Assembly: GCA_934667095.1 (NCBI GenBank)
Contig: CAKULE010000020.1
Span: 1 to 48,817, forward strand
DNA length: 48,817 bases
Reading direction: 5' to 3'
Source of the DNA: an uncultured Oscillospiraceae bacterium
GTDB taxonomy: Bacteria; Bacillota; Clostridia; Oscillospirales; Oscillospiraceae
Part shown: piece after piece, positions 16,474-26,060 of the stretch
How positions within the stretch are numbered: position 1 is the stretch's first letter
Layout: each line of letters begins with the position of its first letter
Notes under the pieces: model-generated
What the model saw: only the letters and a program-made list of their open reading frames with translations
Databases searched by the model: none
Told to the model about the DNA's origin: nothing
Program-made: the position numbers and the translations under genes

Positions 16474-16785
16474 TTACAGCTTGATCTCGATCTCGACGCC
16501 GGCAGGGAGCTCCAGGCTCATCAGGGCCTCTACGGTCTTGGGGGAGGGCTTGATGACGTCGATCAGACGCTTGTGGGTGCGGCGCTCGAACTGCTCACGG
16601 CTGTCCTTATACTTATGGACGGCGCGAAGGATGGTGACGACCTCCTTCTTGGTGGGCAGAGGGATGGGGCCGGAGACGGTGGCGTCGGTGCGCTTGGCAG
16701 TCTCGACGATCTTCTCGGCAGCCTGATCGATGAGCTGATGGTCATAGGCCTTCAGCCGGATGCGGATCATTTCTTTCTGTGCCAT
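16474..16785 (-). CDS. rpsJ: 30S ribosomal protein S10
   Basis: Head protein and also the NusE transcription factor. The 103 residues begin MAQKEMIRIRLKAYDHQLID and contain SGPIPLPTKKEVVTILRA. First gene of the ribosomal cluster. It is not preceded by rpsL-rpsG-fusA-tuf in this genome segment; lepA lies upstream instead. Confidence 0.97.
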   Translation of the reverse strand: MAQKEMIRIRLKAYDHQLIDQAAEKIVETAKRTDATVSGPIPLPTKKEVVTILRAVHKYKDSREQFERRTHKRLIDVIKPSPKTVEALMSLELPAGVEIEIKL

Positions 16786-17059
16786 GTGGTTTTTCCTCCT
16801 TGAACATACGAAGTGTTGCGTTTGTCCACGCTTCGTACGGTGAGCGACTCATCCACGTTCTCGTGCGTATCATTCCGGGGCATGAAGAAAACCGGCTCGT
16901 CAACAGCAGGCCGGTTTCACTCATCTCCGGCGATCTACGCCGTGGTGTGAGTTTCTCAGCCGCCCGATCAAACGGACATACTCCGCGGAAGTTACCTCAT
17001 CGCTGAGCAATCTCCCGCATCATCGCATAATGCGCCCTTCTTCACACAGGCGCTTGGCT
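16786..17059 (-). promoter_or_regulatory. S10-operon leader with attenuator-like hairpins
   Basis: About 270 untranslated bases. One hairpin (16889-16896 with 16910-16917, AAACCGGC/GCCGGTTT) is followed by UCUU and resembles an attenuator. A second (about 16805-16839, arms CATACGAAGTG and CGCTTCGTACG with G-U pairs) lies just before the ribosome site of rpsJ and could control its access. No known leader family was recognised. Confidence 0.5.
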
Positions 17060-17088
17060 ATTATACACGCTGCCGTGTGTGCTGTCAA
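17060..17088 (-). promoter_or_regulatory. Consensus sigma-A promoter of the S10 operon
   Basis: Minus strand: TTGACA (17083-17088), exactly 17 bases, TATAAT (17060-17065). A perfect match to the vegetative consensus, fitting the demand for ribosomal proteins. Confidence 0.92.
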
Positions 17089-17130
17089 GCGGGAAAATCA
17101 TTTTTTGAAAAAATATTTTTGAGCGGCACG

Positions 17131-17163
17131 AAAAAAGGAAGGAGCGGGCACCCGCTCCTTCCT
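17131..17163 (-). terminator. Terminator of lepA
   Basis: A 12-bp perfect stem (GGAAGGAGCGGG with its complement) followed by six U residues on the minus strand, just after the lepA stop codon. It separates lepA from the S10 promoter. Confidence 0.92.
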
Positions 17164-17171
17164 GTATGGAA

Positions 17172-18980
<1,809 letters not shown>

Positions 18981-19014
18981 AGGCGATGCCTCCGTTGAGG
19001 TTGTTGGTCCCGCG

Positions 19015-19722
19015 TCACTTCTTCTGCCGCTCCCGGTGGGCGTCTACCTCGGTGTTCAGGCGCTCGCCGCAGGAGTGGATGATCTGAAGCAGGGACTGGT
19101 AAGTGCCGGGATAGGCGGCGGTCATATCGTCGTGGGCCATGGAGGGGAACTCCTGCCCCGCGTCCTTCGCCCCGTTCAGGGCCTCCACATAGTCCACCTC
19201 GCTGAGGGTCAGGTCCGCCCGGGGCAGGCCGGCCACAAAATAGCTGCCCGGCACGGAGAAGAAGTCGGAATTGTTCCCCGGCGCGGTCTTCCGCAGGTGG
19301 CGGAACAGGATGTACACCGAGGTGGACAGGAAGTTGGCCGCAGAGCGGATGGCCTCCTTGCTGCCCAGCTTGCCCAGCAGGTCGAACAGCACGCCCACGG
19401 AGTTGGCAATGAGCTTGCGGGACAGGGTGGCCATCACGGAGCCCCGCAGGACGTTGTCCCGCTCGCCGCTGATGTCGTACAGGCTGTCGGCGTCCAGAAT
19501 GGTGGTGCCGTCCCGGCTGAGGGTGCGCCCCAGCAGGAAGTCGGCGGATACATTATAATAATCACAGGCCTTCACCACAAAGCTGAGCCCGGGCTCGCGC
19601 ACGCCGTTCTCATAGTGGGACAGCAGCGCCTGAGAAATCCCCAGCGCCGCGGCGGCCTGACGCTGGGATTCGCCCCGCTCCTGGCGGAGCAGGGCCAGCG
19701 TCCGGGAAAAATCGTCGTTCAT
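19015..19722 (-). CDS. XRE-family transcriptional regulator
   Basis: A 235-residue protein. Residues about 8-62 form a Cro/C1-type helix-turn-helix (SQRQAAAALGISQALLSHYE is the recognition region). The remaining 170 residues are largely helical and match no domain I recognise. The start has AAGGAG 7 bases upstream. It is divergent from pta across a 205-base region carrying a promoter for each, which makes pta and its own gene plausible targets (inference). No terminator separates it from lepA. Confidence 0.8.
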   Translation of the reverse strand: MNDDFSRTLALLRQERGESQRQAAAALGISQALLSHYENGVREPGLSFVVKACDYYNVSADFLLGRTLSRDGTTILDADSLYDISGERDNVLRGSVMATLSRKLIANSVGVLFDLLGKLGSKEAIRSAANFLSTSVYILFRHLRKTAPGNNSDFFSVPGSYFVAGLPRADLTLSEVDYVEALNGAKDAGQEFPSMAHDDMTAAYPGTYQSLLQIIHSCGERLNTEVDAHRERQKK

Positions 19723-19789
19723 GTTCTCTCTCCTTTTCGCCCCCCGCCGAGTGGGAGGACCCTCTCTTCTACGTCATGACAATGGGTAT

Positions 19790-19818
19790 AGTATAACAAG
19801 GAAATTACTGTTTGTAAA
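19790..19818 (-). promoter_or_regulatory. Promoter of the XRE gene, with operator-like inverted repeat
   Basis: Minus strand: -35 TTTACA (19813-19818), 17 bases, -10 TATACT (19790-19795). The -35 lies inside an imperfect palindrome at 19808-19823 (CTGT...ACAG ends), a possible autoregulatory operator. Confidence 0.65.
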
Positions 19819-19851
19819 TACAGCTTTCCTTCATTTTGTGCTGTTTCCCTC

Positions 19852-19880
19852 TTGAAAACCGCAGCAGAAGATGCTACATT
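19852..19880 (+). promoter_or_regulatory. Promoter of pta
   Basis: Plus strand: -35 TTGAAA (19852-19857), 17 bases, -10 TACATT (19875-19880), about 48 bases before the pta start codon. Moderate match to the vegetative consensus. Confidence 0.5.
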
Positions 19881-19927
19881 TACTAATAGTGTGATCCGCA
19901 CCGAAACTTTATGGAGGTATCAATACA

Positions 19928-20902
19928 ATGTTTGGTAAGCTGATCGAAAAACTGAAGAACGATCCCAAGAAGATCGTGTTCACCGAGGGCACCGACCCCC
20001 GCATTCTGGAGGCCAGCGCCCGCCTGCTCTCCGGCACCTTCCTGACTCCCATTCTGGTAGGCAACGCGGATGAGGTCCACGCCGCCGCTGAGAAGGCCGG
20101 CTTCAACATCCGCGGCGCCCAGATCATCGACCCCGACACCTACGAGGGCATGGACGAGATGGTCAACACCATGGTCGAGCTGCGCAAGGGCAAGATGAGC
20201 CCTGACGAGTGCCGCGCCGTCCTCCACAAGGGCAACTACTTCGGCACCATGCTGGTGAAGATGGGTGTGGCCGACTGCCTGCTGGGCGGCGCTACTTACT
20301 CCACCGCCGACACCGTCCGTCCCGCCCTGCAGCTGGTGAAGACCAAGCCCGGCAACAAGATCGTGTCCTCCTGCTTCATCCTGGTCCGCTCCGCCGCCTC
20401 CGGCGACAACGAGGTGCTGGCCATGGGCGACTGCGCCATCAACATCAAGCCCACCGACGACGAGCTGGTGGAGATCGCCATGGAGTGCGCCAAGTGCGCC
20501 CGCACCTTCGGCGTGGACCCCAAGGTGGCCTTCCTCAGCTACTCCACCAAGGGCTCTGGCAAGGGCGAGGACGTGGACAAGGTCCGCAGCGCCTGCGAGA
20601 AGGCCAAGGCCCTGAACCCCGACTTCCCCGTGGACGGCGAAATGCAGTTCGACGCCGCCGTGTCCCCCACCGTGGGCCAGCTGAAGTTCCCCGGCTCCCC
20701 CGTGGCCGGCTACGCCAACACCTTCATCTTCCCCGACATCAACGCCGGCAACATCGGCTACAAGATCGCCCAGCGTCTGGGCGGCTTTGATGCCTACGGC
20801 CCCATCCTGCTGGGCCTGAACGCCCCCATCAACGACCTGTCCCGCGGCTGCAACGCTCTGGAGGTCTACTCCATGGCCATCATCACCGCTGCTCTGGCCT
20901 AA
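19928..20902 (+). CDS. pta: Phosphate acetyltransferase
   Basis: Interconverts acetyl-CoA and acetyl phosphate, giving acetate and ATP together with acetate kinase (not in the window). The 324 residues fit the short, single-domain clostridial Pta. Diagnostic segments are KIVFTEGTDPRILEA, DCLLGGATYSTADTVRPALQ, SYSTKGSGKGEDVDKV and PGSPVAGYANTFIFPDINAGN. Codons are strongly biased to C-ending forms, as in highly expressed genes. It has its own promoter and a strong terminator. Alternatives such as phosphate butyryltransferase are less likely given these blocks. Confidence 0.95.
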   Translation: MFGKLIEKLKNDPKKIVFTEGTDPRILEASARLLSGTFLTPILVGNADEVHAAAEKAGFNIRGAQIIDPDTYEGMDEMVNTMVELRKGKMSPDECRAVLHKGNYFGTMLVKMGVADCLLGGATYSTADTVRPALQLVKTKPGNKIVSSCFILVRSAASGDNEVLAMGDCAINIKPTDDELVEIAMECAKCARTFGVDPKVAFLSYSTKGSGKGEDVDKVRSACEKAKALNPDFPVDGEMQFDAAVSPTVGQLKFPGSPVAGYANTFIFPDINAGNIGYKIAQRLGGFDAYGPILLGLNAPINDLSRGCNALEVYSMAIITAALA

Positions 20903-20913
20903 TTTTGATGTAG

Positions 20914-20950
20914 AGAGGGCCTGCTGCGTTGCAGCAGGCCCTCTTCTTTT
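20914..20950 (+). terminator. Terminator of pta
   Basis: A 14-bp perfect stem (20914-20927 with 20931-20944, GTT loop) followed by TCTTTT. It lies only 12 bases before the next start codon, so the HAD gene must rely on read-through or an unseen promoter. Confidence 0.9.
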
Positions 20951-20961
20951 AAGGAGAAGCT

Positions 20962-21618
20962 ATGCTCAACTATCCATGTCTCGTGCTGGACCATGACGAC
21001 ACGCTGGTGAACAGCACCGCCGTCATCCACTACCCCGCCTTCCGGGAGACGCTGGACCGCATCCGCCCCGGGCTGGAGCTGTCGCTGGAGGACTATCTGC
21101 GCTACAACTTCGCCCCCGGCTTCACCACCCTCTGCCGGGACATCCTCCACTTCACCCCGGAGGAGGAGCAGATGCAGGGAGAGAACTGGCTGCGCCGGGT
21201 GGCGGAGCAGGTCCCCACGGTCTACCCCGGCTTCCCGGAGCTGCTGGCCCGCTTCAAGGCCGAGGGTGGCCGGGTGTGTGTGGTGTCCCACTCCGTCGGG
21301 GCCAACATTCTGCGGGACTACCGGGAGAACGGCCTGCCGGAGCCTGACCTCGTCTTCGGCTGGGACGTGCCGCCGGAGCACCGCAAGCCCTTCCCGTGGC
21401 CGCTGGAGGAGATCATGCGGCAGTTCAGCCTGCCGCCGGAGGCTCTGCTGATGGTGGACGACCTCAAGCCCGGCAAAGACATGGCGGACACCTGCGGGGT
21501 GGACTTCGCCGCCGCCGGCTGGGCCTATTCGATCCCGGAGATCGCGGGCTACATGCGTGCCCATGCTTCCCACTACTGCGCCAGCGTGGCGGAGCTGGAG
21601 GGGCTGCTGTTCGGGTAA
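20962..21618 (+). CDS. HAD-superfamily hydrolase
   Basis: Predicted phosphatase of 218 residues. HAD motif I is LVLDHDDTLV, with nucleophile Asp10 and acid/base Asp12. Motif II is CVVSHS, motif III a lysine in HRKPFPWP, and motif IV VDDLKPG. A helical cap lies between motifs I and II (subclass IA). The substrate cannot be told from sequence; the architecture is phosphoglycolate phosphatase/beta-phosphoglucomutase-like. Ribosome site AAGGAG is 6-7 bases before the ATG, immediately after the pta terminator. Confidence 0.85.
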   Translation: MLNYPCLVLDHDDTLVNSTAVIHYPAFRETLDRIRPGLELSLEDYLRYNFAPGFTTLCRDILHFTPEEEQMQGENWLRRVAEQVPTVYPGFPELLARFKAEGGRVCVVSHSVGANILRDYRENGLPEPDLVFGWDVPPEHRKPFPWPLEEIMRQFSLPPEALLMVDDLKPGKDMADTCGVDFAAAGWAYSIPEIAGYMRAHASHYCASVAELEGLLFG

Positions 21619-21708
21619 ATCGGAAACCGCAGCTGCATTTTTCTGAACAATGGGAATGCTTTGAATATGCCGCATAGCACAAGGCATATACCGCACCCTT
21701 CACGCAAA

Positions 21709-21745
21709 GAGCCCGGCCCGTGACTTGGTCACGGGCCGGGCTTTC
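21709..21745. terminator. Bidirectional terminator
   Basis: A 15-bp perfect stem (AGCCCGGCCCGTGAC and complement) with pyrimidine-rich DNA on the plus-strand side and TCTTT on the minus-strand side, between the convergent HAD and arginase genes. Confidence 0.8.
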
Positions 21746-21755
21746 TCTCTGCGCT

Positions 21756-22628
21756 TCAGGGCCGGTGGGCCTCCACCAGCTTCAGGATCTCCAGCAGCTT
21801 GGTCCGGTCAACGCCCTCCGGGTCCAGGGCGGGGTTGTACTCCACACATTCAAAGGAGCACGCCAGACCGCTGTCCAGCGCCAGCGCAATGGCCTGCTCC
21901 ACCTCGGTCAGAGTCAGGCCGTCGGGGATGTTGTAGCCGGTGGCGGTGAACTCGGACGGGTCCAGGGCATCCACATCAAAGCTGATGTGGACCCTTTTAC
22001 CCGCCAACTGGCGGAGGATGTCCGCCATGACGGCGGCCATGCCCCGCTGCCGCACCTGCTCCACAGGGTAGAGGTGAGCCCCCACGGACTCCACGATGCC
22101 GTACTCCGGCGGGTCGATGCTGCGGGCCCCGATGAAGTGGATGTTCTCCCCCTTCAGGTTCACCTTGTTTTTGCCCACGGTGAGGGCATCGCAGCACAGG
22201 CCGCAGGCCGCCGCCAAGTCCATCCCGTGGATGCAGCCGGAGGAGGAGCTCTCCTCCGTGTTGATGTCGGTGTGGGCGTCGATGTAAATAAGGCCCACGT
22301 TCTCCGCGCCGTAATGCTCCCCCAGCGCAGCCAGAGAGCCCATGGCGATGGAGTGGTCTCCGCCGATGACCACCGGGAACTGGCCTTTCTCCAACGCAGT
22401 GAGCATGTTGGCCCGCAAGGTGCGGCTGACAGCCGTCACTGCGTCCAGATGGCGCAGGTGGGGGTCCCCCACCGGACCGGGGTCCGTCTTTTCCATGGGG
22501 CACAGGACAGCGTCCCCCAGCAGGGCCGCCGCGCCATGGGCGGTCAGATCGTCAAAGGCGCGCTCCGTCCCCGTGGTGGGGGAGCCGCAGGAGACTGCCG
22601 CCTCCAGCAGTGCGCAGGTCTTTTTCAT
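21756..22628 (-). CDS. rocF: Arginase
   Basis: Hydrolyses arginine to ornithine and urea using two manganese ions. The 290-residue ureohydrolase has all metal ligands: His92 (GGDHS), Asp117, His119 and Asp121 (DAHTD), and Asp218 and Asp220 (SFDVDALDP). The loop after DAHTD (INTEESSSSGCIHGM) matches arginase rather than agmatinase or formimidoylglutamase. ATG at 22628 with AAAGGAG upstream. No other arginine genes are adjacent, so pathway context is lacking. The alternative (agmatinase) is less likely. Confidence 0.88.
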   Translation of the reverse strand: MKKTCALLEAAVSCGSPTTGTERAFDDLTAHGAAALLGDAVLCPMEKTDPGPVGDPHLRHLDAVTAVSRTLRANMLTALEKGQFPVVIGGDHSIAMGSLAALGEHYGAENVGLIYIDAHTDINTEESSSSGCIHGMDLAAACGLCCDALTVGKNKVNLKGENIHFIGARSIDPPEYGIVESVGAHLYPVEQVRQRGMAAVMADILRQLAGKRVHISFDVDALDPSEFTATGYNIPDGLTLTEVEQAIALALDSGLACSFECVEYNPALDPEGVDRTKLLEILKLVEAHRP

Positions 22629-22663
22629 GGTCCTTGCCGCTCCTTTCGCGGGAAAATGGTATG

Positions 22664-22695
22664 AAAAACGCCGCCTGAAAATCAGGCAGCGTTTT
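22664..22695 (-). terminator. Terminator of rpsT
   Basis: Stem of 12 positions with one mismatch (22667-22678 with 22682-22693, AAA loop) followed by a U-run on the minus strand, directly after rpsT. Confidence 0.85.
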
Positions 22696-22702
22696 GTGCT
22701 CG

Positions 22703-22966
22703 TTAGGCCAGCTTGTTCAGCTTCAGGGTCATGGCGCTCTTCTTGTGAGCGGCGTTGTTGCTGTGCAGCAGACCCTTACCAACGGCCTTGTCCACAGACT
22801 TGACGGCCACCTTATAAGCGGCATCGGCCTCGCTGCGGTTGCCACCGGCCACCGCGGCCTCGAACTTCTTCAGATCGGTCTTCAGCGCGGACTTCTGAGC
22901 CTTGTTCTGAGCGGCCTTGGTCTCGTTCACCAGAACACGCTTCTTAGCAGACTTGATATTGGGCAA
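22703..22966 (-). CDS. rpsT: 30S ribosomal protein S20 (TTG start)
   Basis: Helical 16S rRNA-binding protein of 87 residues. The translated N-terminus is (M)PNIKSAKKRVLVNETK, the S20 signature, which fixes the start at TTG (22966) with GGAGG 7 bases upstream. The frame stays open for another 30 codons but these are not S20-like. The UUG start is notable because E. coli rpsT also starts with UUG and is autoregulated there (established); a similar mechanism here is inference. Divergent from gpr, as these genes are neighbours in Bacillus. Confidence 0.95.
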   Translation of the reverse strand: MPNIKSAKKRVLVNETKAAQNKAQKSALKTDLKKFEAAVAGGNRSEADAAYKVAVKSVDKAVGKGLLHSNNAAHKKSAMTLKLNKLA

Positions 22967-23021
22967 ACCAAACACCTCCTCCGATGTAATAATAATTGCA
23001 ATTTTTCCATTGCAGATATGT

Positions 23022-23050
23022 ATTCTATCATCAACCGCCCGAAATTGCAA
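23022..23050 (-). promoter_or_regulatory. Promoter of rpsT
   Basis: Minus strand: -35 TTGCAA (23045-23050), 17 bases, -10 TAGAAT (23022-23027), about 56 bases before the TTG start. Confidence 0.6.
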
Positions 23051-23148
23051 CACCAAATTTCATTTTCCCGGATAGAAATTTTCTCTGCGCAAAAAATAGG
23101 CGGCAGTAAAATATACGCCACAAGATATGGTGGAAGGAGGGGGCAGTT

Positions 23149-24009
23149 ATGGCGCAGCAGCGCACCGATCTGGCCGCGGAGGCCTGCGAGCTGCGGGGCG
23201 GAGCTCTGCCCGGCGTGCGGCAGGAGGCCCTGACGGTGGAGGGCTTCCCCATCACCCGGGTGACGGTGGACAGCCCGGAGGGGGCCGCCTCGCTGGGCCG
23301 GCCTGAGGGGGTCTACCTGACCCTGACGCTGGATGGATTTCTCCGCCGGGAAGAAAACTCTTTCCCCCGGGCCGTCCGGGCGCTGGCGGGACTGCTGGCC
23401 CCGCTGCTGCCCCCGGAAGGGGACGCGCTGGTGGCCGGGCTGGGGAACCGGGCGGTGACGCCGGACACCATCGGCCCGCTGGCGGCGGACCACACACTGG
23501 TCACCCGGCATCTGGTGCGGTCCATGCCAGACCGCTTCGGCGGCCTGCGCTCCGTGACGGCGCTGGCCCCGGGGGTGCTGGCCGCCACGGGGGTGGAGAG
23601 CGGCACCCTCATCCGGGCGGCGGCGGAGGCCCTGCGCCCCGCCTGCGTCATTGCGGTGGACGCGCTGGCCGCCCGCTCGGCGGAGCGGCTGTGCCGCACA
23701 GTACAGGTGGCCGACACGGGCATCGTCCCCGGCTCCGGGGTGGGCAACCACCGGCAGGCACTGGACCGGGAGGCCCTCGGGGTCCCCGTCATTGCCGTGG
23801 GCGCGCCCACCGTGGTGGAAGCCTCCACCCTCGTCATGGATCTGCTGGGCCGGGAGGACGACGCCGGCCTGCCCGGGGCGGGTCTCTTCGTCACCCCCAG
23901 GGACGTGGACCAGAAGGCCGCTGACCTCGCCCGGGCCATCGGCTACGGGATCAGTCTGGCCCTCAATCCGCAGCTCACCGTGGAGGAGTTGGAGCTCCTT
24001 CTGGCCTGA
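23149..24009 (+). CDS. gpr: Germination protease GPR
   Basis: Degrades small acid-soluble spore proteins at germination; made as a zymogen in the forespore. The 286 residues open with QQRTDLAAEA, resembling the GPR self-cleavage/SASP consensus TDLAxE. Further family blocks are VAGLGNRAVTPDTIGPL, the VIAVDALAARS aspartate and VGAPTVVEASTLV. The protein is somewhat shorter than Bacillus GPR (about 370), as is usual in this clostridial group. Ribosome site GGAAGGAGG. I could not recognise a clear sigma-G promoter. Its presence marks a spore former. Confidence 0.92.
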   Translation: MAQQRTDLAAEACELRGGALPGVRQEALTVEGFPITRVTVDSPEGAASLGRPEGVYLTLTLDGFLRREENSFPRAVRALAGLLAPLLPPEGDALVAGLGNRAVTPDTIGPLAADHTLVTRHLVRSMPDRFGGLRSVTALAPGVLAATGVESGTLIRAAAEALRPACVIAVDALAARSAERLCRTVQVADTGIVPGSGVGNHRQALDREALGVPVIAVGAPTVVEASTLVMDLLGREDDAGLPGAGLFVTPRDVDQKAADLARAIGYGISLALNPQLTVEELELLLA

Positions 24010-24108
24010 CAACGGCAGAAATCGTGAAATTTCGGTTGTCCTTTTCCGCTTCTTCTGGTATACTGGAGCATACTTCGATCTCTGTACAGAAGGAGGACAG
24101 CCGGTCCT

Positions 24109-24969
24109 GTGAATAAAAAGCTCAAGTCTGCCTTGGAAAAGGACCCGATCAGCTTTGTGGCCGACATGGTGAATATCTATTTCACCAAGCGGGTCAGCCG
24201 CTCCTCTGCGGAGCTGGCCTATTTCCTGATCCTCACCTTTTTCCCCATCCTCATCTGCCTGTCCGCCTTTATGGGCAAGCTGAACCTGTCCTCCGCTTCC
24301 CTGCTGGACAATGTGCTCAGCTTCCTGCCCGAGGGGGTCACGCCCATTTTTGAGGACTATCTGGCCTACGTCAACGGCAATCTGTCCACCCCCATGCTCA
24401 TCACGGGCATCGTGCTGGCGGTGCTGTTCGCCTCCGCCGCCGTCCGCGGGCTGATGAACATCATGCGGGACATCTACGGCCGCGGCACCTTCCGGCCCGT
24501 GGGGCAGTTCATCGCCAGCCTGGTGTTCTCCCTGCTGCTGCTGGCCACCATCTACCTGTCTCTGGCGGTGGTGGTGACGGGCAACTGGTTCTTCCATCTG
24601 CTGGGCAATTTACTGAAGCTGGAGGATCTGGTGGAGCGCTTCGGCACATGGCAGTGGATGAAGTACCTGTTTCTGCTGGCGGTGGTGTTCCTGTTCATCC
24701 TGCTGCTGTACCGCTTCGTGGCCCCGCTGAAGAAGCCCCGGCCCTCGGTGGTGTGGGGGGCGCTGCTGGCCTCCATCGCGCTGGCCGCCGCCTCCATGCT
24801 GTTCTCCTTCTTCATGAGCCGCTCCACCCGGTACTCCCTGATCTACGGGTCGCTGGCCTCAGTGATCATCCTGCTGGTGTGGCTCTATCTGTGCGGGAAC
24901 ATTCTCATCCTCGGCAGCGCCTTCAACTATGTATTGGATAAGCACCGCAGCAAGCGCAAAAAAGACTGA
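24109..24969 (+). CDS. YihY/BrkB-family membrane protein (GTG start)
   Basis: A 286-residue integral membrane protein with about six transmembrane helices. The segments SAELAYFLILTFFPILI and SASAAVRGLMNIMRDIYGR (in part) and the C-terminal SLIYGSLASVIILLVWLYL are characteristic of the YihY/virulence factor BrkB family. The family is often mislabelled ribonuclease BN; its function is unsettled. Start GTG at 24109 with AAGGAGGA about 11 bases upstream. The tail KHRSKRKKD is basic and cytosolic. Follows gpr by 99 bases, with a hairpin terminator after it. Confidence 0.85.
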   Translation: MNKKLKSALEKDPISFVADMVNIYFTKRVSRSSAELAYFLILTFFPILICLSAFMGKLNLSSASLLDNVLSFLPEGVTPIFEDYLAYVNGNLSTPMLITGIVLAVLFASAAVRGLMNIMRDIYGRGTFRPVGQFIASLVFSLLLLATIYLSLAVVVTGNWFFHLLGNLLKLEDLVERFGTWQWMKYLFLLAVVFLFILLLYRFVAPLKKPRPSVVWGALLASIALAAASMLFSFFMSRSTRYSLIYGSLASVIILLVWLYLCGNILILGSAFNYVLDKHRSKRKKD

Positions 24970-24972
24970 CCG

Positions 24973-25000
24973 CAGCCGTCTCCGAAGGGAGGCGGCTGTT
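24973..25000 (+). terminator. Probable terminator after the YihY gene
   Basis: An 11-position hairpin with one mismatch (CAGCCGTCTCC, GAAG loop) followed by TTCCCTT. The U-run is poor, so termination may be partial. Confidence 0.5.
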
Positions 25001-25061
25001 CCCTTCCGCATAGTTCCGCCCGCCGCAGGGCACCCTAACCGGCAGAGAGGGGAGACGCGGC

Positions 25062-25517
25062 ATGTGGCAGATCGGTGTGTGGGAGCAGAACGAGGGGCTG
25101 GCGGAGCGGCTCAGCCGGCTGGGGGAGGGCCGCGCCCTTGTCCGGGCGTGCAGCCACCCGGCCTTGCTGGCGGGCACGGCGCTGGACCTGCTGGTGGTCT
25201 CCCCGGGGGCCACGGGGTGGGCCGGGGCCACCGCCCTCAGCTGCCGCACCGCTCTGCTGCCCGGGGTGCTGCCGGTGCTGACCCACGCGCTCCCCGCTGC
25301 GCTGGCGGTGAGCTACGGCCTGTCCGGCCGCAACACCCTCACCCTGTCCAGCCTGGGGGAGGGTCAGGCATCGGTGGCGGTGCAGCGGGAGTTCATTGCG
25401 CTGGACGGCCGGGCGGTGGAACGGCAGGAACTGGTGGTACCCTATGACGGGGGCATCCCCGCCGAGCTGCTGCTGGCTCAGGTAGGGGCTGCCCTGCTGC
25501 TGGGCCTGCGGCAATAA
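25062..25517 (+). CDS. Unknown protein, 151 residues
   Basis: I do not recognise a family. It is Leu-, Ala- and Gly-rich, soluble-looking or weakly hydrophobic, with an alternating pattern of short hydrophobic strands (LDLLVVSPGATG, LAVSYGLSGRNTLTLSSL, ASVAVQREFIALDGR) that suggests an alpha/beta Rossmann-like fold. The motif VSPGATGWAG near residue 47 and the conserved-looking cysteines at about 30 and 61 may matter. It starts at ATG 25062 with GAGAGGGGAG upstream and is followed by a hairpin terminator, so it appears to be a real single gene. Confidence 0.6.
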   Translation: MWQIGVWEQNEGLAERLSRLGEGRALVRACSHPALLAGTALDLLVVSPGATGWAGATALSCRTALLPGVLPVLTHALPAALAVSYGLSGRNTLTLSSLGEGQASVAVQREFIALDGRAVERQELVVPYDGGIPAELLLAQVGAALLLGLRQ

Positions 25518-25525
25518 CGTACAAG

Positions 25526-25550
25526 ACCCCCGCTCCGGTGGAGCGGGGGT
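25526..25550. terminator. Terminator between convergent genes
   Basis: An 11-bp perfect stem (ACCCCCGCTCC with complement, GGT loop). The following plus-strand sequence is T-rich (CTTCCTTTATTT). It separates the 151-residue gene from the kinase-like gene on the other strand. Confidence 0.75.
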
Positions 25551-25557
25551 GCTTCCT

Positions 25558-26052
25558 TTATTTGACTTGAAGCTGTTTCAAAAATTCGTCCGCTTCCGCC
25601 CTGCTTTGGAAAATGCGGATGTCTCTCTGTGAATATCGGTCAAGCAGTTCCATGACCCCCGGCCTGCTCCGGACCGGATAGTCTTGGATGAATTTCATCA
25701 GTTCGGGGTCCGCCTCGACCTCCACCCACGGCATATCGGGCCGGGGCTTTCCCCGGCGCTCCATCACGCCGCGCAGGCAAAGGTCCACCGGATAGTCCAG
25801 AAAAAAGACGGTGTCGCACGCCTGCAGCCTGACCTCCATGGTGGAGCCGTAATTGCCGTCGATGATCCACGCGTCCTGCCGGACCGCGTCCATCAGACGC
25901 GCCCGGAACACTGGCTTGTCCACCGCTGTTCCGTTCGAGTTCCAGTTCATCCGGTCCAGATGGAACAGCGGCAGCCCCGTTCTGCGGTGCAAGGCCCGGG
26001 CAAAGGTGCTTTTGCCGCTGCCCGGGCAGCCGATCACCATGACTCTTTTCAT
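25558..26052 (-). CDS. Small P-loop kinase (DNA topology modulation/FlaR-like)
   Basis: A 164-residue nucleotide-binding protein of the adenylate-kinase-like class. The P-loop is GCPGSGKST (residues 8-16), followed by LPLFHLDRMNW, a conserved block in proteins annotated as topology modulation protein FlaR, and by IIDGNYGST. The substrate is unknown. The ATG at 26052 (MKRVMVIG) is preferred; an alternative in-frame GTG at 26064 overlaps the stop of the upstream DnaI-like gene (GTGA) and would add four residues. Either way it is translationally coupled to dnaI. Confidence 0.75.
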   Translation of the reverse strand: MKRVMVIGCPGSGKSTFARALHRRTGLPLFHLDRMNWNSNGTAVDKPVFRARLMDAVRQDAWIIDGNYGSTMEVRLQACDTVFFLDYPVDLCLRGVMERRGKPRPDMPWVEVEADPELMKFIQDYPVRSRPGVMELLDRYSQRDIRIFQSRAEADEFLKQLQVK

Positions 26053-26060
26053 GGGTGCAT

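Noticed and set aside
23051..23148. Sigma-G promoter for gpr
   Set aside because: Expected from gpr biology, but no convincing -35/-10 pair of that class could be read.
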